A DNA stretch of 41,111 nucleotides from HGM13233 sp900762805 (GTDB lineage Bacteria; Bacillota; Clostridia; Oscillospirales; Ruminococcaceae), in NCBI GenBank assembly GCA_937993755.1, contig CALKMA010000039.1, forward strand, positions 1-41,111, read 5' to 3'. Each line of letters begins with the position of its first letter. Position 1 is the stretch's first letter. Positions 16,509-24,879 of this stretch are shown one piece after another. The notes under the pieces are model-generated. The model saw only the letters and a list, made by a program, of their open reading frames with translations. It was not told the origin of the DNA and did not search any database. The translations under genes were made by a program, and so were the position numbers.

Positions 16509-17897
16509 ATGCGCGCTTGGGAAATCGAACGGATTTCGAGTGAACATCAGATCCCCGTCCGTCTGGAGGACGATAACGAGGCTCTTTGGGAGGAACAGAA
16601 CGACGCTGTTGAGCAGCGTGTCGATGCTGTTGTCAAGACCTACTGGGGCAGCCGCGTTCCCGGCTCGCTTTTCCGCGACACCATGGCCGTCGCCGCGGTG
16701 CAGGCCCGCGAAAATCAGGGCACCATCGTGGAGGATGCCGACAAGCTGCTGATGTCCGGCTTCCGCGCCGTTACCGAGAACGATATCGTCGGCCTGCACA
16801 AGGCGACGCACGATATCTTCGAGGCCTGCCGCAACGCCAAGAAAGATGAAGCCTCCGATTACTGGAGCTATAAATTTTACGAGACTTTTGATGAATACGC
16901 CGCTGCCGTCAGGTTTCCCAAGGCTACACCGGTCGATATGGACAGCAGCCTGACCGACAAGATCTACGCCGGCTGGCTGTGCCAGATCATCGGCGGAGCC
17001 TACGGCACATGCCTGGAGGGCTACAATACCGACAATATCATCAAGGCGTACAACAGCGTCGCCAAATATCTGCGCCGCCCCAACACCTATAACGATGACA
17101 TCACTTATGAGCTGGCTCTGCTGGTGGCCTACGAGCAGAACGGCAAAAGCACCACCGCGCGCGACATCGCCCGCGAGTGGATGAGCCGCATCGGCTTCGG
17201 CTGGTCGGCGGAGGATATGGCGCTGCGCAACCTGCGCTGCGGCATCTATCCGCCTGAGTCGGGCCGCTTCAACAACCCCTATAACGAGTGGATCGGCGCG
17301 CAGATGCGCGGCGTCATTCTCGGCCAGCTCTACCCCGGCAACCCCTACATGGCCGCCAAGGCCGCATGGCAGGACGCCGAAATTTCCCATTATCACAACG
17401 GCATCCTCGGCGAGGTGTTCAACGCCGTCATGTGCTCAATGGCCTTTTATGAAAAGGACATCCGCAAGGTGGTGGCCGACGCTGTCGATCTCATGCCCGC
17501 CGATTCCGAGTATTACAGCATTGTCAGGCAGGCACTCGACAACTGCCGCAAGTATGATAACTGGCTCGACGCCTGGCGCATCAGCGAGCAGCGCGTCACC
17601 CGCTACAACTGGGTACACGCCTATCCCAACGCCGCCATCGAGGTCATCGCCCTCTGGTACGGCAACGGCGATTTCAACCGCACCATCGAGATCTGCGGCC
17701 TCTGCGGTCAGGACGTTGACTGCAACGCCGCCCAGATCCTGACCGTCTGGGGCACCATCTACGGCTCCGAGGCTATCCCGGAGTACTGGCGGGCCCCCAT
17801 CGGCGACAAGCTTGATACCTATGTCCGCGGCATGGAGGTGCTGAGCATCAAGAAGCTCTCCGCCCGCACTGCTGCCGTCGCCCGCGCGCTGCTGTAA
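16509..17897 (+). CDS. ADP-ribosylglycohydrolase-family protein
   Basis: A 462-residue cytosolic protein whose C-terminal two thirds match the ADP-ribosylglycohydrolase (DraG/ARH) fold. The core starts near residue 148 with DKIYAGWLCQIIGGAYGT. Metal-binding acids appear as NDDIT (D196, D197) and as GQDVDCNAA (D402, D404), the DxDCN form of the usual DxDT. The family removes ADP-ribose or cleaves related N-glycosides with two Mg ions. The first 145 residues, helical and charged, are an extra region I cannot place. Its ATG has GGGAGG 6 bases upstream and it is the first gene after a strong promoter. The gene set behind it suggests a small-molecule N-riboside as substrate rather than a modified protein; this is inference. 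Confidence 0.85.
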   Translation: MRAWEIERISSEHQIPVRLEDDNEALWEEQNDAVEQRVDAVVKTYWGSRVPGSLFRDTMAVAAVQARENQGTIVEDADKLLMSGFRAVTENDIVGLHKATHDIFEACRNAKKDEASDYWSYKFYETFDEYAAAVRFPKATPVDMDSSLTDKIYAGWLCQIIGGAYGTCLEGYNTDNIIKAYNSVAKYLRRPNTYNDDITYELALLVAYEQNGKSTTARDIAREWMSRIGFGWSAEDMALRNLRCGIYPPESGRFNNPYNEWIGAQMRGVILGQLYPGNPYMAAKAAWQDAEISHYHNGILGEVFNAVMCSMAFYEKDIRKVVADAVDLMPADSEYYSIVRQALDNCRKYDNWLDAWRISEQRVTRYNWVHAYPNAAIEVIALWYGNGDFNRTIEICGLCGQDVDCNAAQILTVWGTIYGSEAIPEYWRAPIGDKLDTYVRGMEVLSIKKLSARTAAVARALL

Positions 17898-17914
17898 GCG
17901 CCGGATAACGGGCC

Positions 17915-18943
17915 ATGCAAGCCGATTATATCGTTCTGCCCCAAAAGGGCCGCGCTGTCATAGCGCAGGAGGAGATCAGCGCCGCACCGCTCGCTCCCAA
18001 TGAGGCTGTCATCCGCACCGAAGCGTCGATGATCAGCGCCGGGACCGAGCTGTCCCGTGTCTTTGAGATCAAAAAGGGCTTTTCCTATCCCGTCCGCCCC
18101 GGCTACTGCTCCTGCGGCATCGTGCTGCAAAAGGGCGAGGGGCTGGCCGACATCGAGGTGGGCCAACGCGTTTTCTTCAACGCGCCCCATGCCTCGGTCT
18201 GCCGCTGGTCACGCGGAACGCGCACGCAGGCCCCCTGCATCTATCCGCTGCCTGACGGCATCTCCGCCGCCGAGGGCACGGCTGCCAATCTCGCGCTTGT
18301 GGCGCTTTCGGGCGTCAATGCCGCCGACGTCAAGCTGGGGGACACAGTCGCCATCTTTGGGCTCGGCAGCATCGGCACCATAACGGCCGCACTTTTCCGC
18401 AAGCTGGGTGCCCGTGTCATCGCGGTGGACCCCGTTGCCGCCCGTTGCGCCGAGGCGCAGGCCTTCGGCGCCTCCGATATCGTCTCCTGCCCGCCTGACG
18501 GTCAGGTCGAGGCTGTCATGAGGCTGACCGACGGGCGCGGCGTCGATATTGCCGTTGACGTCACCGGCTCCTCGGCCGCCATCCTGAACGAAGCGCTCTG
18601 CTGCGGCAAATATGCGCAGCTGGTGCTGCTCGGCTCGCCGCGTGCGGCGCTTGAGGCCGATGCCACGCCCTTCCTGAGCGCCGTACATATGAAAAACATC
18701 CGCGTGCTCGGCGCTTTCAATGAGCTGTCGCCGCCTGAGCCTGCCGAGGGCAGCCGCCTCAGTGTGCGCCGCAATTTTGAGGTTTTCTGCCGGCTGGTAT
18801 TGAGCGGCGAGCTCAAGGTCGGCCGCCTTATCTCGCACGTCATCGCGCCGGAGGAGGTCGAGGCCGCCTATCACGGCCTGATGTACGACCGTGCGCATTA
18901 CCGCTGCGTCGTTATTGATTGGAGCCGCAGAGCCGGAAAGTAA
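17915..18943 (+). CDS. Medium-chain dehydrogenase/reductase, zinc-cysteine-less type
   Basis: A 342-residue oxidoreductase of the medium-chain alcohol dehydrogenase superfamily (COG1063-like). The NAD(P)-binding domain has GLGSIG (149-154). The N-terminal catalytic domain carries ISAGTE (40-45) where classical zinc enzymes have a catalytic-cysteine motif such as CGTD, and no four-cysteine structural zinc lobe is visible. RPGYCSCG near residue 61 matches the RPGYxxxG seen in the SAGTE subgroup. Substrate unknown; its place 17 bases after the ADP-ribosylglycohydrolase gene and before the nucleoside importer suggests oxidation of a sugar or nucleoside-like compound. Confidence 0.82.
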   Translation: MQADYIVLPQKGRAVIAQEEISAAPLAPNEAVIRTEASMISAGTELSRVFEIKKGFSYPVRPGYCSCGIVLQKGEGLADIEVGQRVFFNAPHASVCRWSRGTRTQAPCIYPLPDGISAAEGTAANLALVALSGVNAADVKLGDTVAIFGLGSIGTITAALFRKLGARVIAVDPVAARCAEAQAFGASDIVSCPPDGQVEAVMRLTDGRGVDIAVDVTGSSAAILNEALCCGKYAQLVLLGSPRAALEADATPFLSAVHMKNIRVLGAFNELSPPEPAEGSRLSVRRNFEVFCRLVLSGELKVGRLISHVIAPEEVEAAYHGLMYDRAHYRCVVIDWSRRAGK

Positions 18944-19148
18944 GCCGGCCCCGCCGGCGCTGTACCGTGGCGGAAAGGCGGCTCCCGCTGCCACGCCGGT
19001 GCCCCTCCAGAGCAGGACGGCGCTCTATGCCGCCCAAACGCCGAACGGGCTCTGCCCGCCGGCGGCTGATTTTCCGATATACCCCGCGCTGAGCGGTGTA
19101 TATAAATATTATTGCGGTGAAACCGCGAAATTTCGAAGGAGAAAGTTT

Positions 19149-20219
19149 ATGAAAAAGATTCTTGCAATCGTGCTCGTCATGGTTCTCGCACTGGTTCTCG
19201 TGGCCTGCGGCGAAGAGCCCGCGCCGAACAATGACAAGATCAAGGTCGTTTACATCGTGAACGGCACTCTCGGCGACAAGTCGTTCTTCGACTCCGGCAA
19301 GGAAGGCTTTGACATGATCAACAAGGATTTCGGCGACAAGGTCGAAACCAAGATCGTTGAGCTGACCTATGACAAGACCAAGTGGGAAACCGGCACGAAG
19401 GATGTCGTTGCTGAAGGCTACGATATCGTTATCGCCGGCACGTGGGATATGAAGGGCTACATCGAGGAGCTGGCTCCGCAGTACCCCGAAACCAAGTTCT
19501 GGTTCTTTGATGAATCCTGGTCCTTTGCTGATGGCCACAACGATGCCAACGTCTACGGCATGCTGTTTGCCCAGAATGAAGGCTCCTACATCGTCGGCAT
19601 GGCTGCTGCTATGACCTCCAAGACCGGTAAGGTCGCTTTCATGGGCGGCATGAGCAACACCGTTCTGAAGGACTTCTTCGTTGGCTACTATGAGGGCGCC
19701 AAGTCCGTCAACCCCGACATCGAAGTGAAGGCCACCTGGACCGACAGCTTCAATGACTCCACCCTCGGCAAGACCACCGCTACCGGCCTCTATCAGCAGG
19801 GCTTTGACGTTGTCTTCTCCTGCTGCGGCGCCTGCGGCCTCGGTGCTTTCGACGCTGTTATCGAAGCTACCGACTGCTATGTTATCGGCGTTGATGGCGA
19901 CCAGGCTGCCTACTTTGCCGCCAACGGTGCGCAGGACAAGGCTGACCGCACCGTCACCTCGATGGAAAAGCGCGTCAAGAACGGCTTCTATGATGCCATG
20001 AAGCGCCATCTGGACGGCACTCTGCCCTATGGCACCAACGAGTACCTCGGCCTGGCCAAGGACTGCGTTGCCGCTTCTACCAGCACCATCCTGACTGAAG
20101 AGCAGGTTGCCAAGCTCGACGAGGCCAAGGCCAAGATCGTCAGCGGCGAAATCAAGGTCGGCACCGCCTTTGACATGAGCGAAGAAGAGTACGCCAAGTA
20201 CGAAAACGGCACCAAATAA
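19149..20219 (+). CDS. BMP-family nucleoside-binding lipoprotein
   Basis: A 356-residue surface lipoprotein of the Bmp/PnrA (basic membrane protein) family, the substrate-binding part of nucleoside ABC importers. The signal peptide ends in the lipobox LVACG, with the lipid-bearing cysteine near residue 20. The mature domain starts KIKVVYIVNG and has GDKSFFDSGKEGF, the family signature. The ATG at 19149 follows GAAGGAGAAAG. Codon use is strongly biased, as for an abundant protein. A small hairpin, GCGGT-GAA-ACCGC (19114-19126), lies just before the ribosome site. The ATPase and permease genes follow. Confidence 0.93.
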   Translation: MKKILAIVLVMVLALVLVACGEEPAPNNDKIKVVYIVNGTLGDKSFFDSGKEGFDMINKDFGDKVETKIVELTYDKTKWETGTKDVVAEGYDIVIAGTWDMKGYIEELAPQYPETKFWFFDESWSFADGHNDANVYGMLFAQNEGSYIVGMAAAMTSKTGKVAFMGGMSNTVLKDFFVGYYEGAKSVNPDIEVKATWTDSFNDSTLGKTTATGLYQQGFDVVFSCCGACGLGAFDAVIEATDCYVIGVDGDQAAYFAANGAQDKADRTVTSMEKRVKNGFYDAMKRHLDGTLPYGTNEYLGLAKDCVAASTSTILTEEQVAKLDEAKAKIVSGEIKVGTAFDMSEEEYAKYENGTK

Positions 20220-20251
20220 GGTGCAGCCTTAATTTAAGGTTCGAGCAGGAA

Positions 20252-20282
20252 GGGCTCCGGCCGCCCTGTGCGGTCGGGGCCC
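20252..20282. terminator. Hairpin between binding-protein and ATPase genes
   Basis: GGGCTCCGGCCGC and GCGGTCGGGGCCC form a 13-bp stem with two G-U pairs and loop CCTGT, in the 107-base gap after the Bmp gene. No T-run. Likely a partial terminator or RNA stabiliser that keeps binding-protein levels above those of the transporter. Confidence 0.6.
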
Positions 20283-20326
20283 GTCTGTTCAGGCGCAGAC
20301 ATATCAAAATTAAGGAGTACAGTGCA

Positions 20327-21877
20327 ATGGATCAATTTCTTGTGATGAAAAACATCACGAAAGTATACGATAACGGGATCATGGCCAACAATAACGTCAA
20401 TTTTTCGGCGAAAAAGGGCGAGATCCACGCTATTTGCGGCGAGAACGGCGCGGGCAAATCCACGCTGATGAAGCTGCTGTTCGGCATCGAGCAGCCGAAC
20501 GAGGGACAAATTATCATTAAGGGGCAGCCTGTCAACCTCACAAGCCCGATGAAAGCGATCGAGCTTGGGATCGGCATGGTTCATCAGCACTTCATGCTGG
20601 TGCCTTCGCTGACCGTTGCTGAGAATGTAGTACTGGGAATTGAACCGCGCAAGGGCCTTAGGTTTGATATGGCTGCGGCAGTCAAGATGACGCGCGAGGT
20701 CAGCGAAAAGTACAGCCTTGCCGTCGATCCGCTCGCCAAGGTCGAGGATATTTCGGTCGGTCTCAAGCAGAAGGTGGAGATCATCAAGGCGCTGGTCAAG
20801 GGCGCCGAGATTCTGATTCTGGACGAACCCACTGCCGTGCTGACCCCGCAGGAGACCAAGGAGCTGTTTGAACAGCTCCGCGCACTGCGCGAGGCCGGGC
20901 ACACCATCATTTTTATCTCGCACAAGCTGCATGAAGTCAAGGCGCTCTGTGACAGAGTTACCATCATCCGCCGCGGCCGCACCGTCGGTGTTTACAATGT
21001 TGCCGATGTGTCGGAGCAGGATATTTCCCGTCTGATGGTCGGCGTCGATGTCGAGCTGACCGTTCCCAAAGCCGACGCCAAGCCCGGCAAAAATGTGCTG
21101 GTCTGCCGGAACATCACGGCCTACAATGAAATCGGTAAGAAAAAGGTCGATAACGTCTCCTTCTCGGTCCGCAGCGGCGAGATCGTCGGCATCGCCGGCG
21201 TCGAGGGCAACGGCCAGCGCGAGCTGATCGATCTGATTACCGGCTTTGGCCTGGCGGCCGCAGGCACCGTTGAGCTGGACGGCAGGAGCATTGCCGGCCT
21301 GCCCATCAGGGAGCTGCGCCGCGAGGGTCTTGTCCATATTCCTGAGGACCGCATGACGCTCGGCGTCGCCTCCGGCCTTTCGATCGAAGCCAACCTGATG
21401 GCCGATAAGGCCGAGCTGCCCCGCTATAAAAAGGGTCTTTTCATGAACCAGAAGGCCATGAAGGACGACACCGCCGAGTGGATCGACCGCTATCAGATCC
21501 TCTGCTCAGGCGGCAAGCAGGCCGTCGGCATGCTGTCGGGCGGCAATATCCAGAAGGTCGTTGTGGCCCGCGAGTTCGAAAGCTACAACAAGCTGCTGAT
21601 CTGCGACCAGCCCACCCGCGGCATCGATGTCGGCGCGACCGATTTCATCCGCCGCCGCCTGGTCGAGATGCGCGACGAGGGTAAGGCTGTGCTGCTGATC
21701 AGCGCCGATCTCGGCGAGCTGACCAACCTGTCTGACAGCCTGATCGTCATGCACGGCGGCGAGATTGTCGCGTACTTTGACGATGTCAAGTCGGTGACCG
21801 AGGACGAGCTCGGTTATTATATGCTCGGCGTCAAAAAGATGACGCCGGAGGAGATCGGAGGTGCACTGCATGCCTAA
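20327..21877 (+). CDS. Nucleoside ABC transporter ATP-binding protein (two ATPase domains)
   Basis: A 516-residue double ATPase of the RbsA/YufO-like class. The first domain has Walker A GENGAGKST (near residue 41), signature SVGLKQKVEI and Walker B ILILDEPTA. The second has GVEGNGQREL in place of Walker A, lacking the lysine as is usual for the second half in this class, and the signature LSGGNIQKVVVA. It drives the two permeases that follow. The ATG has AAGGAG upstream, and the end overlaps the next gene by 8 bases. Confidence 0.93.
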   Translation: MDQFLVMKNITKVYDNGIMANNNVNFSAKKGEIHAICGENGAGKSTLMKLLFGIEQPNEGQIIIKGQPVNLTSPMKAIELGIGMVHQHFMLVPSLTVAENVVLGIEPRKGLRFDMAAAVKMTREVSEKYSLAVDPLAKVEDISVGLKQKVEIIKALVKGAEILILDEPTAVLTPQETKELFEQLRALREAGHTIIFISHKLHEVKALCDRVTIIRRGRTVGVYNVADVSEQDISRLMVGVDVELTVPKADAKPGKNVLVCRNITAYNEIGKKKVDNVSFSVRSGEIVGIAGVEGNGQRELIDLITGFGLAAAGTVELDGRSIAGLPIRELRREGLVHIPEDRMTLGVASGLSIEANLMADKAELPRYKKGLFMNQKAMKDDTAEWIDRYQILCSGGKQAVGMLSGGNIQKVVVAREFESYNKLLICDQPTRGIDVGATDFIRRRLVEMRDEGKAVLLISADLGELTNLSDSLIVMHGGEIVAYFDDVKSVTEDELGYYMLGVKKMTPEEIGGALHA

Positions 21878-22982
21878 GGGAGCACTCAGACCGCACAGAG
21901 AAATGTCGGTCCAGACAAAATATAACATCATGCGCATGGGCGTGGCCGTTCTTATCGGCCTTACGCTGGCCATTGCCCTGATTCTTCTCACAGCGGAGAA
22001 TCCGGGCGAAGCCATCCGCTATTTGCTCACGGCGCCGTTTATGAAAAGCAATTACTTCTCGACCATGATCGAGACCATGATTCCCATCATGTTCACCGGT
22101 ACCGCCGTCTGCGTCATGTTCTCAGCCAACCAGTTCAACCTCGGTCTGGAGGGCTGCTTCTACCTCGGCGGCTTCGTGGCCGCGCTCAGCAGCCTGTACA
22201 TAGTCAAGACACCCGGACTCAGCCAGGTGGTCGCCATCCTGCTGGCCGGCCTCACGGGCGCCGTTGTTGCCTTTATTCCGGCTATTCTGGAGCAGAAGTG
22301 GGGCGCAAGCGTCATGGTTTCGTCGCTGATGATGAACTACATCTGCTACTATGCGGCGCTCTACATTTTGTTCGCCTTCCTGAAGGATCCGGCCTCCACC
22401 GAGCATACCCGCGCATGGGACAGTGCCCAGCGCCTGCCCAGGCTGGTTCCCAGAACCGGCATCCACTTCGGCATTGTTATCGCTTTTGTGGTCGTTGTCA
22501 TAGCGTGGATCATCCTCTATAAGACCAAGCTTGGCTACTGGATCCGCATCGTCGGCGCCAACAAGAATTTTGCCAAGTATTCCGGCCTGTCGGTCACGAT
22601 CGTTGCCCTCAGCTCGCAGCTGATCGGCGGCTTCATCGGCGGCATCGGCGGTGCTGCTCACCTGCTGGGCGGCTGGGACCGCTTTGCCCCCTCCTACCTG
22701 TATCAGGGCTACGGATGGGACGGCGTCACGCTGGCCATCTTCGCCAAGAACAACCCCAAGTACCTTCCGTTCGCCGCGCTGTTTATTTCCTACCTCCGCA
22801 CCGGCGCTTACTACATGTCCATCAAGTGCGACGTGCAGTATGACGTTGTCAAGGTCGTGGAGGGAATCATCATCCTCTTCCTGCTGGCTGAACAGTTCCT
22901 GTTCAAGACCTATAAGAAGATGATCTTCAAGGAGGCCGACGAGAAGCGCCGCGCTCTTGAAGAAGGAAAGGAGAACGCATAA
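21870..22982 (+). CDS. Nucleoside ABC transporter permease 1
   Basis: A 370-residue membrane protein of the branched-chain/ribose-type permease family (BPD_transp_2), with about nine hydrophobic segments, including the conserved NQFNLGLEGCFYLGG (near residue 85; 'NxFNIGxEG' pattern). I start it at the ATG at 21870 with GGAGG 8 bases upstream, inside the ATPase gene's end; three more upstream codons are open but have no ribosome site. The stop overlaps the next start as TAATG. Confidence 0.92.
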   Translation: MPKGALRPHREMSVQTKYNIMRMGVAVLIGLTLAIALILLTAENPGEAIRYLLTAPFMKSNYFSTMIETMIPIMFTGTAVCVMFSANQFNLGLEGCFYLGGFVAALSSLYIVKTPGLSQVVAILLAGLTGAVVAFIPAILEQKWGASVMVSSLMMNYICYYAALYILFAFLKDPASTEHTRAWDSAQRLPRLVPRTGIHFGIVIAFVVVVIAWIILYKTKLGYWIRIVGANKNFAKYSGLSVTIVALSSQLIGGFIGGIGGAAHLLGGWDRFAPSYLYQGYGWDGVTLAIFAKNNPKYLPFAALFISYLRTGAYYMSIKCDVQYDVVKVVEGIIILFLLAEQFLFKTYKKMIFKEADEKRRALEEGKENA

Positions 22983-23929
22983 TGAGTATCCTTGAAGGGC
23001 TTGCCAACGTTATTACCAATCCCGTCTTCTATTTCACCGTCATCACCGTGACGGCCCCCATCCTGTTTGCCACGCTCGGCTGCTCGGTTGCCCAGAAGGC
23101 CGACGCCACCAACATGGGCATGGAGGGTATCATGATGATCTCCTCCTTTGTCGGTGTTGTGGTTTCCCACTTTACCAACAGCACATGGCTGGGCCTGTTG
23201 GCCTCGGTCATTGCCGGCACGCTGATGGGCCTGTTCGTGGCCTACTTCGCACTGGTGCTGAAGGTCAACATCATTCTGGTCGGTATCGCGCTCAACCTGA
23301 TCGGCCCCGGCATCACCGCCTTCTTCTGCTATGTACTCAGCGGCGACCGTTCGACCACCGCTGCCTGGCAGACCGGCCGCCTGCCCAGCATCGACATTCC
23401 GGGCGTCAAGGATATCCCCGTTCTGGGCGATATCATCTCCGGCCAGCCGGTTCTTGTTTATATTGCCTTCATCCTTGTGGCCGTCTGCTCGTTCTTCCTC
23501 TATAAGACCAGGACCGGCCTGCGCATCCGCGCCGTGGGTGAGAACCCCAACGCCGCCTCCTCGGTCGGCGTCAGCGTCAACAAGACCAAGACCATCGCGC
23601 TTGCCATTTCCGGTATGCTCGGCGGCTTCGGCGGCGCCTTCCTGTCAACCTGTTTCCTGAGCTACTTCACCATCGCCATCACCTCCGGCCGCGGCTTTGT
23701 CGCGCTGGCGGCCTGCACGATGGGCGGCGCCACCCCGCTGGGCTCGCTGCTGACCTCGCTGCTGTTCGGCTTCTTCTACGGCTTTGCCAATTTCTCCCGC
23801 GCGCTCGGCATCCCCGATCAGCTTCTTACCATGCTGCCCTATGTCGCCGTTATCGTCGGCCTCGTGATCTACTCGGTTGTCCGGCAGCGCAATGAGCTCA
23901 AGAAGCTTAAACGCGGCAGCGGCAAATAG
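22982..23929 (+). CDS. Nucleoside ABC transporter permease 2
   Basis: A 315-residue membrane protein and partner permease of the same family, with about eight to nine hydrophobic segments and the pattern ATNMGMEGIMMI near residue 43, equivalent to the NxGxEG motif of YufQ-type permeases. The start codon overlaps the previous stop. The nucleoside hydrolase gene begins 9 bases after its end, so uptake and cleavage are made from one message. Confidence 0.92.
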   Translation: MSILEGLANVITNPVFYFTVITVTAPILFATLGCSVAQKADATNMGMEGIMMISSFVGVVVSHFTNSTWLGLLASVIAGTLMGLFVAYFALVLKVNIILVGIALNLIGPGITAFFCYVLSGDRSTTAAWQTGRLPSIDIPGVKDIPVLGDIISGQPVLVYIAFILVAVCSFFLYKTRTGLRIRAVGENPNAASSVGVSVNKTKTIALAISGMLGGFGGAFLSTCFLSYFTIAITSGRGFVALAACTMGGATPLGSLLTSLLFGFFYGFANFSRALGIPDQLLTMLPYVAVIVGLVIYSVVRQRNELKKLKRGSGK

Positions 23930-23937
23930 GTGACCGC

Positions 23938-24879
23938 ATGAAAAAGCTGCCCGTAATTCTTGACGGCGATCCCGGCCACGATGATGCCATTGCCTGGCTG
24001 CTGGCCTTTGCGTCGCCGGAGCTGGATGTCCGTGCCGTAACCACCGTTCACGGCAATGTTGACTGCGATAAAACCACATACAACGCTTTACGGCTGCTAA
24101 CTCTGAGCGGCAGGACTTCTGTTCCTGCCGCTCAGGGTGCCAAAAGGCCCTTGATCGGCGAGCCGATGAACGCACCGTCGATCCACGGCGAGAGCGGGCT
24201 TGACGGACCGGCTCTGCCGGAGCCGGCCTGCGGGCTGTGCGGCCTTTCAGCGGTCGAGCTGATGGCCAGGGTGCTGTCGGAGAGCGAGGAGCCTGTCACC
24301 CTCGTTCCCACCGGTCCGCTGACCAATATCGCGCTGCTTCTCAGCACCCACTGTGAGCTAAAGCCCCGCATCGCCCGCATTTCACTGATGGGCGGCGGCA
24401 TTTTGTCCGGCAACTGGACGCCGGCAGCCGAGTTCAACATACTCGTCGATCCTGAGGCTGCCAAAATCGTTTTTGAAAGCGGCGTCCCCATTACAATGGC
24501 CCCGCTCGACGTCACCGAAAAGGCGCTTGTCTTTCCGGAGGACTTTGAGCGCATCCGTGCCGTCGGCAACCGTGTGTCGTCCATTGTAGCCGAGTGGCTG
24601 GAATTCTTCTATATCTTCCACCGCTCGATCGGCTACGCCGGCGCGCCGCTGCACGACCCCTGCGCGGTCATGGCGCTGCTGTGCCCGGAGCTTTTTGACA
24701 TCCGCCCGCTCTATGTGAGCATCGAAACGGGCGGCAATTACACGCGCGGCTGCACGGTGGGCGATGTCTATGATAAGCTGGGCCGCCGGCCCAACGCCGA
24801 CGTGCTGATGGGTGTTGACCGCGCCGCCTTTGTTGACCGTCTGGTCGAGGCCTGCCGGCATTATACGGAGGTGCAGTAA
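23938..24879 (+). CDS. Inosine/uridine-preferring nucleoside hydrolase 1
   Basis: A 313-residue cytosolic N-ribohydrolase that splits nucleosides into base and ribose. The calcium-binding signature DGDPGHDD is at residues 9-16, TTVHGNV follows, and the C-terminal catalytic region has APLHDPCAVM with the active-site histidine. It follows the transporter genes directly and overlaps the second hydrolase gene as TAATG. The gene contains a perfect 13-bp inverted repeat at 24103-24135. Confidence 0.93.
   Translation: MKKLPVILDGDPGHDDAIAWLLAFASPELDVRAVTTVHGNVDCDKTTYNALRLLTLSGRTSVPAAQGAKRPLIGEPMNAPSIHGESGLDGPALPEPACGLCGLSAVELMARVLSESEEPVTLVPTGPLTNIALLLSTHCELKPRIARISLMGGGILSGNWTPAAEFNILVDPEAAKIVFESGVPITMAPLDVTEKALVFPEDFERIRAVGNRVSSIVAEWLEFFYIFHRSIGYAGAPLHDPCAVMALLCPELFDIRPLYVSIETGGNYTRGCTVGDVYDKLGRRPNADVLMGVDRAAFVDRLVEACRHYTEVQ
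24103..24135. repeat. Perfect inverted repeat inside the nucleoside hydrolase gene
   Basis: CTGAGCGGCAGGA and TCCTGCCGCTCAG are exact reverse complements around a 7-base loop; two outer pairs (one G-U) extend the stem to 15. It lies in codons 56-66, in a weakly conserved loop of the protein (LSGRTSVPAAQ). No T-run follows. Confidence 0.8.

Noticed and set aside
19115..19130. Possible catabolite-repression (cre) site near the Bmp gene (TGAAACCGCGAAAT)
   Set aside because: It misses the conserved final CA of the cre consensus and overlaps a small hairpin by the ribosome site.
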